A DNA stretch of 64,000 bases from Cryptomeria japonica (Eukaryota > Streptophyta > Pinopsida > Cupressales > Cupressaceae): positions 763,535,648 to 763,599,647 of the forward strand of contig NC_081414.1 in the NCBI RefSeq assembly GCF_030272615.1. The letters run 5' to 3'. Positions 10,406 to 22,658 of this stretch are shown one piece after another. Position numbers and translations under genes: made by a program. Each line of letters begins with the position of its first letter. Within the stretch, counting starts at the first letter, position 1. The notes below the pieces were generated by a model. The model ran no database searches, was not told where the DNA came from, and was given only the letters and a program-made list of their open reading frames with translations.

Positions 10406-13400
10406 ATGGCTCCTAAGATTTAGAAACCCGTTGTTGTTGAGAACATTGAGAAGCCCGTACTGAAATACTCACTACCTCCCAAAGTAGCATCTGAACCGGA
10501 TGATAAAATTACATTTTCACTCATTCTAGATAGGGTTTTATTAGTTGAGGATGTCAGATTCTTCACTAAGTGTCATGTTGAGGAAGTAGGTCACACAGAG
10601 ATCAAGGACACATATGATGAATTGTGTATCGATGGAAAACTGGATAGCAAGTTTGAACATATTAAAATCAAGGGATTGACTGAAGCCCTAACCTACCCAT
10701 GAGTCTTCAAACCCCAATGGGTTAAATTTGTTTTGACCAGAGTTCATGATGACTTTATGTGGTTAGAAGAGCAACCATTCAAGATCACCAAGGAAATCAT
10801 CCACTTGATCACCGGTTACCCTATTTTTGACCATGCCCGAGCTCAGAAAATGATTTCGTAGAAGGAACTAATCACTTTAACCAGAGTTGAATCTGATTGC
10901 AGAGGTTAAAACTGAACAATATCACAGATGCAGAGCTAAAGTTTGCGATTAGAGTCATAGGTTATTGTTTCTTTCAATCGGCAAGGGAAAATAGTGTACC
11001 CTGTGCTGCTGCTAATTTAGCCTATAAAATTGTGAAGAAAGATATGAAGATTGATCTATGCAAAGTGTTGTTGAAAAATCTGTTTGAAAATCTCAACACC
11101 ATAAGGAAGCCAAAAAAGAACAACTTGGCAAACACACTGAAGTTTGGATCACTTTTGGTATGCATGTTTTTCTATTTTGAGAAATTATTTCCACCAGTCG
11201 GTAATGTAGTTTGGGAGCTACACTGACCAATCACCCATCAAATCAATGACTGCATCAAACAACTAGGTGATAACTTCAATGAGATTATGGATGATTATTT
11301 TAGCAAGTTTTAGGAAAAGATGCATAACAGGTACAAGATTCCACCCCAGTTAGCGGAGAAATACAAGGATAGTATATGTTTTGAAGTGGACACTGACTAC
11401 TACTATGTCAATGTGGTAGAACCAAGAACTCAATCTTTGCCACCTATTGATTTTGACATTACATAGCAGTAGATAGATGCTTTTCTTGCACTACCAAGGC
11501 ATGCTACCGAGATCAGATATGGTACATATGAAGAAGTTAAAGAAAAAGTCAAAATGAGCATTGTAGTATCAAAGGCTACAAGGAAAGCAACAAAAATGAT
11601 TAAAGCATTAATAGAGAAATTTGGAGAAGGATCTTCCTCCACTACTATCAAGAGCGTTCAAGTCATCACAGAGGAGGAATCTGAAGCCCAAGAAGTAGCT
11701 ATTACATTGAGCACCGAGTTACCAAAAGGGAAAATTTTGAAAAGGAAGAAACAGGATACATCACAGGTATCATCGACTCCTCCAGTGAAGTGCTCCAATA
11801 CTAGATCATCTGCAGTGTCACTGAGCAAGAAACAGAAAAATGTTGTAGTTCCAAAGGTAACAAAAACTTATAAGAAATCTACTCAGAGACTCATTTTGGA
11901 TAAAGAGTCTAGTGACACCGAATTTGAAGACAAAAATAAATTTCAGATTGTTAAGAGTAAAAATGAAGATGTACATAGTGTTGATAATTTTTGTGCCAAT
12001 CTAAAGCAATATGGTGGATTTGGAGCATTTAGGTATGTCAAATATGACTCTTAGATAGAAGAAGAAAAGAGGCAAATAGAAGAGTTAGTTGTATGCACAC
12101 TTCTTAAATTCTGATTGGACCCATTGGAAGTAACTAATTCTCTTCCAAAATCATTGTACTTACACATTGATAATAGGTGGAAATATGCTATGGACTTGGA
12201 AAAGAAGATGAGAGAAAGAAGTCTGGTACATCTCTTTCCAGACATGTCGGTAGATGAGATAAGTAAACATCTGAAAAACTACCACACAAACTTCCTAGTC
12301 AAGCAAAGAGCCTTGAAACTGATGAATGGCCTTTATCTTGAAGTAGAGAAAGAGACAAAAGAAAAATGGCAAGAAATTTTTCGAATCAAGAGTGTTGATG
12401 AGCAAGGTGAAGTTGAAATAGTAGATATCACCGAGCAAGATCCTGTTGAAACTATACAAACTGATGAGGATGTCATGGATACCAAGGAATGGGAACAGGA
12501 AATGATAGAAGGGAATGCTTATGCTAAACTGGTATCAAGTGAGTCAGTTTTGGAACAAGTCAAGTCCTATCCTCCAGTAAGTCAACATGTTTCAACTGAG
12601 ACACCTCAGGATACTGATCAAGGAGAAGAGGTTCACCAGTCTACAAAAGGAGAAGCTACTTCTTAGGCCACCGAGGAACAGACTTCTCAAGCCCCTTCAA
12701 GTACTAATAATGTGACAATTGAGACCTTGAGAAAGGATTCACAAAAGGCTACATCTGAGGCTAAAGAAATTGACAAAAGTGTTTCCTCTACTGAGCAACC
12801 TACTGAGGGTGAACAAGCCTCCCAAGCCATTGTATTAGTTCAACTGGTGAAATCCTCCTCCTCTAAAGAAAAGAAAATTAAAAAGCATAGTTTCAAGTTG
12901 GATTTGCCAAAATCAATTATGTTGCTGAATGTAGACATATCCAAATTAAAAGGGCAAGCACTTATTGAATTCGGTGAACTATGCAAAGCCAAAGCAGAAT
13001 AAGAGAAACAAATGGCTATACAAAAGAAAAACAGAGTACTTCAGAAGGTCAAAGCACTATTAATAGATATGCTACCTGAAGCTACAGTGACAAAAGATGC
13101 AGCCGTCCATATTCAACAAGATGAACTCCTCAATCAGATAGAGACATCTGGAGTATATGCATCTAAATACTTAAGCAAATTGAAGGACAAAGAGCTCACT
13201 GCAAAAATGATTGAAGAGGTACAGAAAGCCATTTCTATCAGTAAAGTAAAACTTGTCAAATTTATTGCTAAGTTGTCCCCTCAACTCAAGCACATTCTTT
13301 ATTTATTTCAGAAACTCTGTACATTCTCTTTATTCATTAAAGATATCAAGAATAAAACAAAAGTGTTTGAGAAAGAGATTACTAATCTCTCCAATAAATT

Positions 13401-13752
13401 AACCACTGAGCCAAATTCTATTCAAAGTTTCTATACCAAGTTACAAATGCTCATGGCTCAACAATTGGAACTTAGGAATGAAGAGCAAAAAATAAGGATA
13501 GACATTATGACTCTTCAAACCTTATTCATTCCACACTTATCCTCCACCCAAGACAAGATCAATAAGGCTACCTCCTTATCCACTCAACTAGAGGGAAGCA
13601 CTTTAGATGGTCTGATTTCACTATTAGCTGATATTACAGCTCATAATTCACTCCTGGATAGTGTCAACGATGCACTCTCTACCGCTCTCACCGATGCCAG
13701 AACAAAGTATAAATTCATTTTTGAGCAGTTGCCTCCACCAAATGGTAACTAG
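10406..13752 (+). pseudogene. Element C ORF2: about 1,100-codon protein of unknown function
   Basis: ATG 10406 opens a frame that, after one frame change near 10895, stays in a single frame to the stop at 13750. It is interrupted by only about ten stops, nearly all TAG or TGA (for example 10421, 10700, 10859, 11224, 11464, 12052, 12112, 12664). Open segments read as protein: 10897-11226, 11554-12054, 12115-12666, 12712-13002, 13012-13752. The N-terminal third is globular with W-V-K-F-V-L-T-R-V-H and F-G-S-L-L-V-C-M-F-F-Y-F. The middle is Ser/Thr/Lys/Glu-rich and low-complexity. The C-terminal third is helical (coiled-coil-like) and ends P-P-P-N-G-N. No RT, integrase, protease or RNase H motif is visible. 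It occupies the place of pol. A Sirevirus env-like ORF was considered but I see no clear signal or membrane segment. Confidence 0.72.
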
Positions 13753-14071
13753 TTTTGATGTTTGCCAAAAAGGGGGAATATAGTGTATACAAGAGGAGTA
13801 TACCAAGTGGATCAGCATATTCAAGTATACATATAATTTTGATAGGGGGAACAGTGATCACTGAGTAGTGAATACAAAATATTGATCACGGTGCATGCAT
13901 AATCAAAGTTATGTACAATAGATTGATAAGGGGAGTATATCTGAGTATACTATTTTATTGAGAATTGTATATACTATCAGTTCAGTCAAATTTTGTAAGC
14001 ATATAGATTTTTTTTATGACTTTGAAAGAAGTTTTGTCAAACATTTCAAAACTAATGTCAAAAGGGGAGAT
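13753..14071 (+). promoter_or_regulatory. Element C 3' untranslated region and polypurine tract
   Basis: Contains spaced purine blocks (AAAAAGGGGGAATA at 13768, TAGGGGGAACAG near 13843, AAGGGGAGTA near 13929) and the terminal tract CAAAAGGGGAGAT at 14059-14071, next to the LTR start at 14072. Multiple tracts of this kind are known from Sirevirus-like copia elements. Confidence 0.8.
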
Positions 14072-15256
14072 TGTTACTATTTACTAAGTTGTCATTAGTT
14101 TTATGTCCAAAGTCATTCTATATACTCTAGTCGGTTGTTACTATCGAAATATTTAGTCGATATACACAGAGCAGTCAGTTATAGAAGAAAGAAGTCACAA
14201 AGTTTAGTATACACCAAGCTGTCTACTGAGTAACGTTCTATGACTACCGAGAAACAAAGATGGTATACCGAGTTCATACACACCGAGTAAAACGCGTTAC
14301 CAGATTCATTGAACCTAGACACATATGTGGAAACATGTTACAAAGATCGAGGAACAAGGAACCATTAACACATTGGAAATTGCACTTAAGATTTTGTATG
14401 ATTTTGAGAACATCTATTCAATGAAATAATTTTGTATGGTTATTCATTTAATGAATCATGTTTGTAGATCAAAGCATGAACAAGATCACCATTACAAGAG
14501 ATCTATTTATACAGCATGAATTGAGGATCAAATATATATGTGTGAAGCATGACATATGTGAAAAGAAAAATCATGGGAAAGCACTGAGTGTTGTGACTAT
14601 TACGATTGGCAGAGATATTCAGAGGTCACCGAGAAGGATTTAAGAGAACAGTCAAGGAACAGAGTAAACAAAAAGGTTTACCAAGTAAATTTATGGGTTA
14701 GCGAGGTATTCTATAAGCAAGGTAATCTCATTTTGAGAACATAGAATCTGCTATAACATTTTAGATGTGAAGTTGCAGATATTTTGTAAGAGTTTGATTG
14801 TAATATTTTGAGTTGTAAGAGAAACCTTTAATAGGGTAAAAGACTAACAAAGTCTATAAATTGTAAAGCCTTTAACCAGGTGCAGCATTTAGAATAAGTG
14901 TTGTAAAATCCTTTAGCAAGGTAGATCTAAAGATCTTGATACTCCTAATAGGGTAAGCTATCAGAAATAGCTAAACATATAGCTCTAACCGAGCAATCTT
15001 TATTATTGCAGTAGTGAAGTTGTGGGTGTCATCCCCACCACAGTTTTTCTCTCTAACCAAGAGTTTCTGCGTAACCAAAATATATGTGTTATGGTGTGAA
15101 TCATGTATGATTTTTATTTATTTGTTTTAGCATTATATTATGTAACAACAGTTTTTGGTTTATGCTTAACAGTAAAGTTATTGTTGAAGAAAGGATTTGA
15201 AGTACTGATTCACCCCTCCCCTCTGAGTACATTAGCTTTCCATATTGGGCCTAACA
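14072..15256 (+). repeat. Element C 3' LTR (1185 bp)
   Basis: Full-length partner of 7357-8536, TGTTACT...CTAACA. Compared with the 5' copy it has a small insertion near 15037 (ACAGTTTTT). It is followed at once by the AGATC duplication and element B's integrase. Confidence 0.93.
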
Positions 15257-15261
15257 AGATC

Positions 15262-15552
15262 TGTATGAACTAAATCTAACAAGTGCTTTGCTGAGAAGGA
15301 CTTACTCTTAAAAGTTGAAGAAGTCATCTTTCCTAGCTGACATTCTTTACAAAGAGCATTAACCAATTTGTCTCGCTGAGGCAGACCTCTTATTGTCTTA
15401 GACTTGCTTAATTTAACAATATTGTCAAAATTTATATGACAAAATCTCCTATACAAAAGCCAACTACCATCTATTTTTGCAATTAAATAGTTGCTAACTT
15501 TAGGATTGCGATGAAATATATTATCTCTGGTCTGTTTCCCAGTTGCAATCAA
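15262..15552 (-). pseudogene. pol: Element B GAG-pre-integrase and start of integrase
   Basis: Continues the integrase broken by element C. The zinc domain shows C-K-E-C-Q-L-G-K; W-L-W-H-R-R is altered to W-L-L-Y-R-R, losing one zinc-binding His. L-D-L-V-H-T-D-L with the first catalytic Asp reaches the insertion site. Residues read beyond 15261 come from element C's LTR and are not part of the protein. Confidence 0.88.
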
Positions 15553-15576
15553 TTCACCTTTGTTGTCAAAGATTTT

Positions 15577-15846
15577 TCACATTCCATTTCTAAACTCTAG
15601 TGGGTATCCTCTATCATTAAGTTGTGCCACACTTAAAAGATTGTGTTTTAGGCCTTCAACTGAATAGACATCATTAGCACTGATCTTCCCATTAAGAGAA
15701 ATAATTCCCTTACCTTTAACCATATAGGGTGAGTCATTGCCAAATTTGACAACAACACCATCAAATTCCTTCAAGGAAAGAAATTTGCTCCGATCACCGG
15801 TCATGTGATGTGAACAACCACTATCAATGATCAAATTATTCATCAT
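15577..15846 (-). pseudogene. pol: Element B aspartic protease
   Basis: Carries L-I-I-D-S-G-C-S-H-H-M-T-G-D, the only copia protease in this window with the catalytic D-S-G intact, followed by K-G-K-G-I-I-S-L-N-G and V-E-G-L-K-H-N-L-L-S-V-A-Q-L. An in-frame stop at 15577 separates it from GAG-pre-integrase. The enzyme would process Gag-Pol in the particle. Confidence 0.88.
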
Positions 15847-16860
15847 TCATGTGATACTAGTGCCTTTTGATATGACATTTCTTCCTTAATAGCTATGAAC
15901 ACAATATCTTCACTAGCATCATCATCAGTAACACCATTGTCAATAGCTACAAGACAATCTCTCTTGCCTTTACCTTTATACTTCTTAAATTTGTCTCTCT
16001 TGTATTCATTTTCACCATTAGGGCAATTAGTTTCTATATGACCAATCTTGTTGAATGCAAAAAATTTTAAAGGTAGCTTACCTCTATATTTACCAGTGCC
16101 GCTAGGGAGTCGTTTTGCCAACAATGCTTCAAGTTCCACTAAGTTGTCTTCATAATCAACATCTCTGCTAGATCTAGAATCATAGCTATGGCCAGTATCT
16201 CTACATATTTTCATAGATGAGTTAGAGATAAAAGCTCTGAATGCAGATTCTAATTTCTGTACACTACCATCATAGCCATTTAGTTCAAAAGCAGTAAGTT
16301 TGCCAATAATAGAGTTAAGAGTTACCTTTTGTCTTGTCAATGGATTTCAGCTCTTGAATAGCTGCAACTCAGATAAGATAGACTGGTAGTAGGGTTCTTA
16401 GTACCTTACTGATTACTGTGGCATCTTCCATTTTCCCTCCTGCACTCTTTATCTCTCCAACTATCTCTTTAATCCGTTGACCATACTACTGGATATTCTC
16501 ACCTTCAAACATTCTCATGTCATCAAAATTTCCTCTTAAACTCTCCTCTTTGATAATCTTAACATGTTCATCACCATTATAAATCTCTTCAAGTTTTTAC
16601 CACACTTCATGTGCAGTCTCAAGACCATGAACATCTACATATTTAGCATCAGACAGAGAACTGATAATGGCCTCTAATGCTTGGTGATTTTCTTGTTGTT
16701 CTTTCTTCTGATCATCAGTTAGGATTCTAGTAGGTGTAATATACTTAGTTCCTATATGTTCCCAATACTAACTGCCAAGACTCTTAATGTAAATTTTCAT
16801 TCTGTTACTCCATATTCTATAGTTATCTTTGTTGAACTCTGGACCTTCTTTCTTCATCAT
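15843..16860 (-). pseudogene. gag: Element B gag (UBN2 type) with zinc knuckle
   Basis: Starts at ATG 16860 (or 16857), just after the primer site, with M-K-K-E-G-P-E-F-N and Y-R-I-W, the UBN2-type copia opening. It aligns with element E Gag (25108-25900) with several internal stops (for example near 16770 and 16360). The C-terminal knuckle is degenerate: both leading Cys read Phe (F-F-A-F-N-K-I-G-H-I-E-T-N-C), so nucleic-acid binding would be impaired. A Lys-rich tail leads to the protease. Confidence 0.85.
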
Positions 16861-16917
16861 GATCTACAAGATGTTTTCCTCAAGTTGTTAGGCTTTTAGA
16901 TTAAGAGGACCTAAGAT

Positions 16918-16929
16918 GCTCTGATACCA
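16918..16929 (-). promoter_or_regulatory. Element B primer-binding site (tRNA-Met)
   Basis: Minus strand TGGTATCAGAGC, two bases from the LTR end, a perfect match to the usual copia primer site. Confidence 0.93.
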
Positions 16930-16931
16930 AT

Positions 16932-18373
16932 TGATGGTATGATGAAAGAATAAGTATCCGGTAGAATACTAAGAGGGGGGGAGGGTGAATCAGTATATTG
17001 AAAAACTGATACAAAGTTCCCAATCTCAAACTAAGTCACACAAAGTAAACATATCTCAGTCAAGATCAATATTCATAAGAATACTTGACATCAACTTGTT
17101 TAACTGTTATGATAACTTAATAGTAAACAACTTCAATCTTGTAAACATAAATAATGCTTAATCATAACTCAACATATTCATCTTTCAATTCTTCTACTTA
17201 TCATGCCTTATCAGAAGTTAACCAAATCAACAAATAAGATTATAACCAAAAAAGCATTCACCACTTGACACAAATGTTTAGACATGGAAAACCTAAATAG
17301 GTAAAAAGCACGGTGAGATGAGACTCACAAGGATAGCTATCTGAACTCTTTTGAATTTTTCCATGTTAGGAGCCAAGCCTATTAAAGCTTTATAATAAGT
17401 CATGTTAAGAACTAATTCTGGTTAGGAATCACCCGGTTAAGGGATTTACAAATATGCCTTGATGAAAAGCACAATACCCTGTTAGGAGTAACCTTGTTGG
17501 AGGATTTAAGAATCCAAGCTAATGGACCACCTTGTTAGAGGATTTAATGAGTATCCAATCTTGTTAGAGCTTACCAGGTTAAGGGATTTCACTTTTGTTG
17601 TAATTGTTATAAAACAACGGGTTTTCTTGATCTGTCTGAGTAGCACTACATTTTCTTGATCAAATCTTTCTAAGCTTCACTCTTCCTTCACTCAAAGTGC
17701 AGATCCATTCACTGGTTAGGCAACTACACACTCAATAGGTTTCGATCAATTATGCAAACAACCTTTACAAACAAATTCATCAACCTTAAATACAAATCAA
17801 TTAGGTCAGTAACACAACAAATACCTAATTCTCATCATCAAGATTACAAACAAGTCGATACAATCTTGACTGTTAGAAATCATGAAAATCTCTTCACATT
17901 CTTCAAGAAAATTCCAACCACTCCATGATCACCACTTCATTGGACTTTGTAAGTCATCACGTGTTGTGCATTAGATGCAATCCACTTTGCTCCTTCCTTA
18001 GACAAAAACTAAATGTGCCAAAACAATTTGAACTTATCCTCATACAATGATCACACATGTGTCCATCATTACTGCTTATCAGAAAATATACCAACAAACT
18101 TGATCGGTTAGGGTTTAACAACTGATAGGGTTTACCGATTACATTGCTTAGAAAGGTTAAACCCTTTACACTGGTTCACTGGTTCAACTCACAAACTTAA
18201 CATACCGGTTTACAATATCTTCCACAAATCTCTTCTTACTGGTTACTAGCCAATATCAAAAACAACAATATCAGCAATAACATGAATACCATTACCAGTT
18301 CAATTGACATTAATGACAACATATCATTAATGCAATCTATATGTAAAATGCCAACAAACTCAAAATTCCAACA
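16932..18373 (-). repeat. Element B 5' LTR (1442 bp)
   Basis: Plus strand TGATGGTATGATG at 16932 to CCAACA at 18373. The G-run at 16974-16981 is the reverse complement of the U5 pyrimidine motif. Motifs like GGTTAAGGGATTT and AACCTTGTTGGAGGATTT recur at 17410-17600. The right half matches 3886-4541. TTCTT after 18373 is the expected target-duplication position but has no partner in the window. Confidence 0.87.
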
Positions 18374-19455
18374 TTCTTTTCCTCATTTGAAGGATTTAGA
18401 TGTAGCAATGTTGAAGGAGCCTCTTATGAAGTGAAAGTACAGGTTATATGATAACAAATAAAACATCTATCAAGTCTACATCAAGAATTTTTTAACATCA
18501 ATTAGGAGCTTTTAAGACATTCAAGAATAATAGGAAATCACCGACTGGTGATTATCTTCTACCTCTCTCTTAGGGTTTGGTATGGTTTCATGCTATTTTC
18601 ATGTCTTTGTATGAGATTCATTTGTATATTTACCTTCATGCTTTAGATCTCTTAGTTCATTTTTTATTCAAGAATTCACATTTACAGTTACAAGTATTTA
18701 GGGTTTTCTCTACAAAGTGTAGGGTGGAACTCTAGATTCTTTATCACTTTCATTTTAGGATCTTTCATGCATACAAGATTCTTGCACACACATTTTCAAT
18801 ATATTATCAACTATTTGTAGAGGTAGAAACCACCAAAATAAGGGGTTTGATGAACGAAAAACCCTATATAGCCACCTAGACATCCTTTTTCAACTTGCAG
18901 GTGTAGGTACACAAATCCGACACATGATTCTCAAAACTAATAGAAGACACGGACACAGATCTAGCCTCAAAATTTGATCCCAGATTCTAGGCAATAGGGC
19001 ATGGCACCTTGGTCCACAGTGTTTTGCATCTTCTTGTGGTAGTTTTGCATTTCAGGCCCTTAGGATCCCAAGTCCAAAGTTCCAGTTTCCTATCTAGATA
19101 GGGACCAGGGTGTGGCACCTTGGTCCTGCCCATTTTTCCCTAATTTTAATCATCAAGTGCACCTATAAATCTATTTCTCAATTTTTCTTATACTATCTCA
19201 GTTACAGTTTGGATAGAATCTACATTTTTCAGTTTATTTGTGCTTCATTTATTGTCTACTAGCATAATTGATTGTGGCATCATATTTTTCATATCTACTC
19301 TTCATTACAAAAAATGAATAGAAACCCTAAGAGATATTATTTGACTCTCTCTTCCTCACAAGAAGTATTCAAAGTGAGATATCTCCTTAGGCTCTTTCAT
19401 ATTCCACCATGTGTACATGAGAGTGGGACTAGGTCTTAACTTCTTGGTTCCATTT
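18374..19455. other. Flanking DNA right of element B, no gene recognised
   Basis: No sustained open frame. It contains two near-copies of GGCACCTTGGTCC, about 110 bases apart (19009 and 19114), the second inside an imperfect palindrome (19102-19126). I do not assign it to any copia element in the window; it may be an older gypsy-like relic. Confidence 0.4.
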
Positions 19456-20912
19456 TTATGCTCTAGAGATATTAAAATTTAACATCCAACTCAAATTAAG
19501 CTGCATGAAACCTCTTCTAAAACCTTTGTTCTTGTCAACACAATCTTCCCAAAAATATTCCAACTTAGGGACATCGGCATAATAAGTAGCTCCATAGAAA
19601 TTCTTCCTGACATAACCTTTACTGTCAAAGTGAGACCTCATGGGTAGAGGGAAAAGACCAAAGTCAGCTAGAAGTTTATCAGAGAACCTTGCAACTTCAT
19701 TGTTTTTGTAGGAAAAGTGAGGTTCAACATGAGGAGAAAAGAATAACCCTTTTTCCTGATTTGAACATACTTGATATTGACAAAATCCATCTGGCAGCAT
19801 AGCTCCAAAAATACAAGGTAGTTTGAGGCATACCTAGGAAGCTTCAATGGGTCCTTTTCATAACCTCCAACTCTTAAGTATAAAAAAGTCTTGAATTGTA
19901 TGTAAAAAATTCCATACATTCGGATTATGATCATAGACTCCTCTAACATTCTCTTTTCAGGGTTTTCTTCAATTTCTCTGATAACAGTCATGAGAAAGGA
20001 ATCATGTACACAAGAAAAATTTCTCATACCTTCTCCTTTCTATAGTTGAAGAAAATAATTGTAAATAGGGGCACCATTTGAAAGACTACCAACTTGTCTC
20101 AAAACTAGCCGAGAAATTCTTCCAGTGGCTATTACAGAAAGAAGCACAAAGCAAAAATGAAATTGCTTGGTATTATTGAACTTAACTAGTTTTTCTTGAA
20201 GAGAGTCACATATTAACCTTGCCAAATTAATTTGATTTTCATCATCACAAACAACAAGGATAAAGTGGCACATCCATTCTTTAAATTTTTTTACTCTGGG
20301 CAGACCAACCACTCAGCACAACAACACAATGATATCAGCGATATCATCCCTAAAATGTTCTTTTTTAATCTGGGATGGTAATTTTGACTTTCCAGGTCTA
20401 ACAACTTTCAACCACCCTCCAACAATTATATCCAAACACCAATCTCCCTGTTTGCGAAAATATTCCCATCTTGACTAAAATGACAAATCCAACTACCCCT
20501 CTCTCTCTAGAATTCGCAGAGAAAGGGAAATGTTGTATGTGTCTATCTTGGCTATGACCTTTTGATCTAAACCCTGAATTTCCTAAGAATCAAGATGATA
20601 ATGTTGTGCACATGAAAAGACCAATTCGGGACATGCAATAGTAGAGGGGTAACCACCATCTTGAGAAAGTATAGACTCAATGACCTTCCATGTAATGGGG
20701 GACTTTTCTAAAATTTTCAGCCTCTTATTGATATCATGCATTGTAAATGGGGAAACCTTTGTATCTTTGATAGAATCTAAACTATTCTCTATAGGCTGAG
20801 GGTTTTTGGGCGCTATAGAAATTGAGTACAGAAGTGCTACGGTTTCTAAAAGTGGGTGAAAGATTGAATTAAAATAAAACAAGAAAGAACCATGACTAAA
20901 GAAGTTTCTCAT
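19456..20912 (-). pseudogene. Decayed unknown ORF, about 480 codons
   Basis: From ATG 20912 one minus-strand frame can be followed to about 19740 through stops at 20583, about 20483, 20468, 20307 and 20040. A frame change then carries the reading to a stop at 19456. The translation between stops is protein-like: I-T-W-K-V-I-E-S-I-L-S-Q near residue 75, F-R-D-D-I-A-D-I-I-V-L-L near 190, E-W-M-C-H-F-I-L-V-V near 215, and Y-L-R-V-G-G-Y-E and L-P-R-Y-A-S-N-Y-L-V-F-L-E-L-C near 340. I do not recognise the family. No zinc knuckle, protease, RT or integrase motif is present. Its setting among repeats suggests a protein of another mobile element, but a dead host gene is possible. Confidence 0.55.
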
Positions 20913-22658
20913 GAATGTTGAGCTGGCATGCTTTGCTTATGATATCAATAAGAAAACCAAAAATATCAACAATTTTAAAAACAAAAGGCTTTAGTTTCTG
21001 AACCTAGTTTCATATTTCCTCTAGAATTCCCTTCAGTTCTTTGAAAAGTTTCAAAAGCCAAATGCATGAGAAAGGTTGACAAACATATGAAACCTCGAGT
21101 AATTATTCACTCAACTTTGGGGACTGTTGTACCATCTTGAGATTTGAAATGAACCTTTTTATTAATTTTCCTATTTACTACCCATTACAAAAAAAGAATT
21201 CAGCTGACATCATCATGCAAATCACCGGTATTAGAGCAATCAATATCAGAGCATCAGGTGATCATGTCCTTCATGAAAAGAAGAATATAAAATAAGTGTG
21301 TGAAAAAAGAACCCTATTGTGGGATCGACCAATATGTAACTTGTGAGGGACCCATTATCATTATACTATTACGAGTCAAAGTATCAGGCAGAATGAGACT
21401 AGGAGACAATCTGAAATAACAAAAGGATAATTTCCAATGAGAGATGATAGAGTGATAAGGTATCATGAGGTCCCTTTTGGACACAAATAAAACTTGACAC
21501 TCTAAGGTTTTATCAGTCGATCAGAGGTTTCAAGAACTACGAAAGATAAAGGACTTGGGTGATGAAGATGGAGTTATTGATATTAGGCATTATCAATGGG
21601 TTGGTTGCCAAGAAGGGTAATAGAAATTAAGGTAACTATTTGGATATTGATGAGATCAGGAATTAACAGTGAGCTAAAATCATCGCATGAAGTCACAAAC
21701 TTTGATTTGAATAATAAGTAAGTTTTGGATCTATTCCCAAAAGGTCAACCTAAATTTTTAAGACCATTGTGTTGGTCACCCTAGTTCTCTGAACTTTTCA
21801 CTATCCAAAGGTGAACTTGTTCGTCTTTGTGAATAATGTTGATCCTGAAAATTACAACTTTGAACCTGTTCTTGCATATAGATAAGAAGGGAAATGGTTG
21901 GGAAGAGGTGTTTTCCTAAGTTAAACCTTGGTTTAGGAATTAACCTTGGATGAAATAATGCAAATATTGAAATAAATAATGGAAAGATATACCTCAGATC
22001 TATAATTTTTGATGTTGATTCTTTTCTTCTTTAAATGTAGTCACATATGTTATATGAAATGGAATGAACATGGACAACCCTAATCAGACATGCTTTCATA
22101 TGAATGATGTATTTTTTCTCCATAATAATTGAATGAAGAATATGTAGCCTCAAAAATCTCTGAAAAATGATTGATAATAAATGCTTCAAGGATGCAAGAA
22201 TGCTAGGGTATGGAAATATAGTTTGAATTCAATAGATGAAATTAGATTGATCAAATGTCTTTATGTATGGGTATCTAGATAATTTACTAATTAGGACAAC
22301 CTCCTATGGTCATGTGGAGCCACAAAATTGAATTCTCATTGAAGAGATAGGACCCTTGCCCTATTTCAAAATTATGCCCGACTAAGAGGGACCATGGTGC
22401 TAAGTGACATGGTCCTTCTTAGAAAGGAACAATAATAATGTTCGAGGGAGAAGGGTACCTCTCAAAGAAGTCCATCATTGGGTGTACAAGGCATCAAAAC
22501 TAAAGAATAAGCACTAACTGGATCTAGATAGGCGATGAGGATAGGACACGCTAAAGTAGGGGCACAACATGAGATGCGAATTAACCCATTGACAATTTAC
22601 AATGCTAAAACCTCAAAATAACATCTTTTTCTTATCTTAAATAAAATAGAAAAATGAG
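20913..22658. other. Flanking DNA left of element D, no gene recognised
   Basis: No sustained frame on either strand. At 22389-22415 an imperfect palindrome starts GGACCATGGTG and ends CATGGTCC. The stretch around 21920-21980 (AAACCTTGGTTTAGG then AATTAACCTT) resembles the reverse complement of about 50200-50225, and the order of landmarks from there to 22480 resembles 50225 down to 49690, suggesting inverted copies of one repeat. Confidence 0.4.

Larger units (their letters stand above)
7357..15256 (+). mobile_element. Element C: two-ORF LTR retrotransposon without pol, inserted in B
   Basis: A complete 7.9 kb element: 5' LTR 7357-8536, primer site 8540-8551, ORF1 8599-9885, spacer, ORF2 10406-13752, purine tract, 3' LTR 14072-15256. 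The target duplication AGATC is exact on both sides (7352-7356 and 15257-15261), and removing C restores element B's integrase frame. No protease, integrase, RT or RNase H motif is visible on either strand between the LTRs, so it must have been mobilised in trans. ORF1 is a coiled-coil Gag-like protein; ORF2 is of unknown function. Confidence 0.93.
3886..18373 (-). mobile_element. Element B: Ty1/copia element carrying insertions A and C
   Basis: Minus-strand order: 5' LTR 18373-16932, primer site 16929-16918, gag, protease, GAG-pre-integrase, [element C at 7357-15256], rest of integrase, RT, RNase H, purine tract, 3' LTR 4541-3886 (cut by element A; the remainder is left of the window). Without C and its duplicated AGATC, B is a full-order copia element. 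Gag and RNase H are close to those of element E, so B and E belong to related families. All coding parts contain stops or frameshifts. Confidence 0.9.

Noticed and set aside
10406-13752. Calling C ORF2 an envelope-like protein of the Sirevirus type
   Set aside because: It follows Gag rather than pol, and I see no convincing signal peptide, furin-like site or membrane anchor. Left as unknown.
15232-15261. Last residues of the apparent element B integrase frame
   Set aside because: They are translated from element C's 3' LTR; the true continuation is at 7356.
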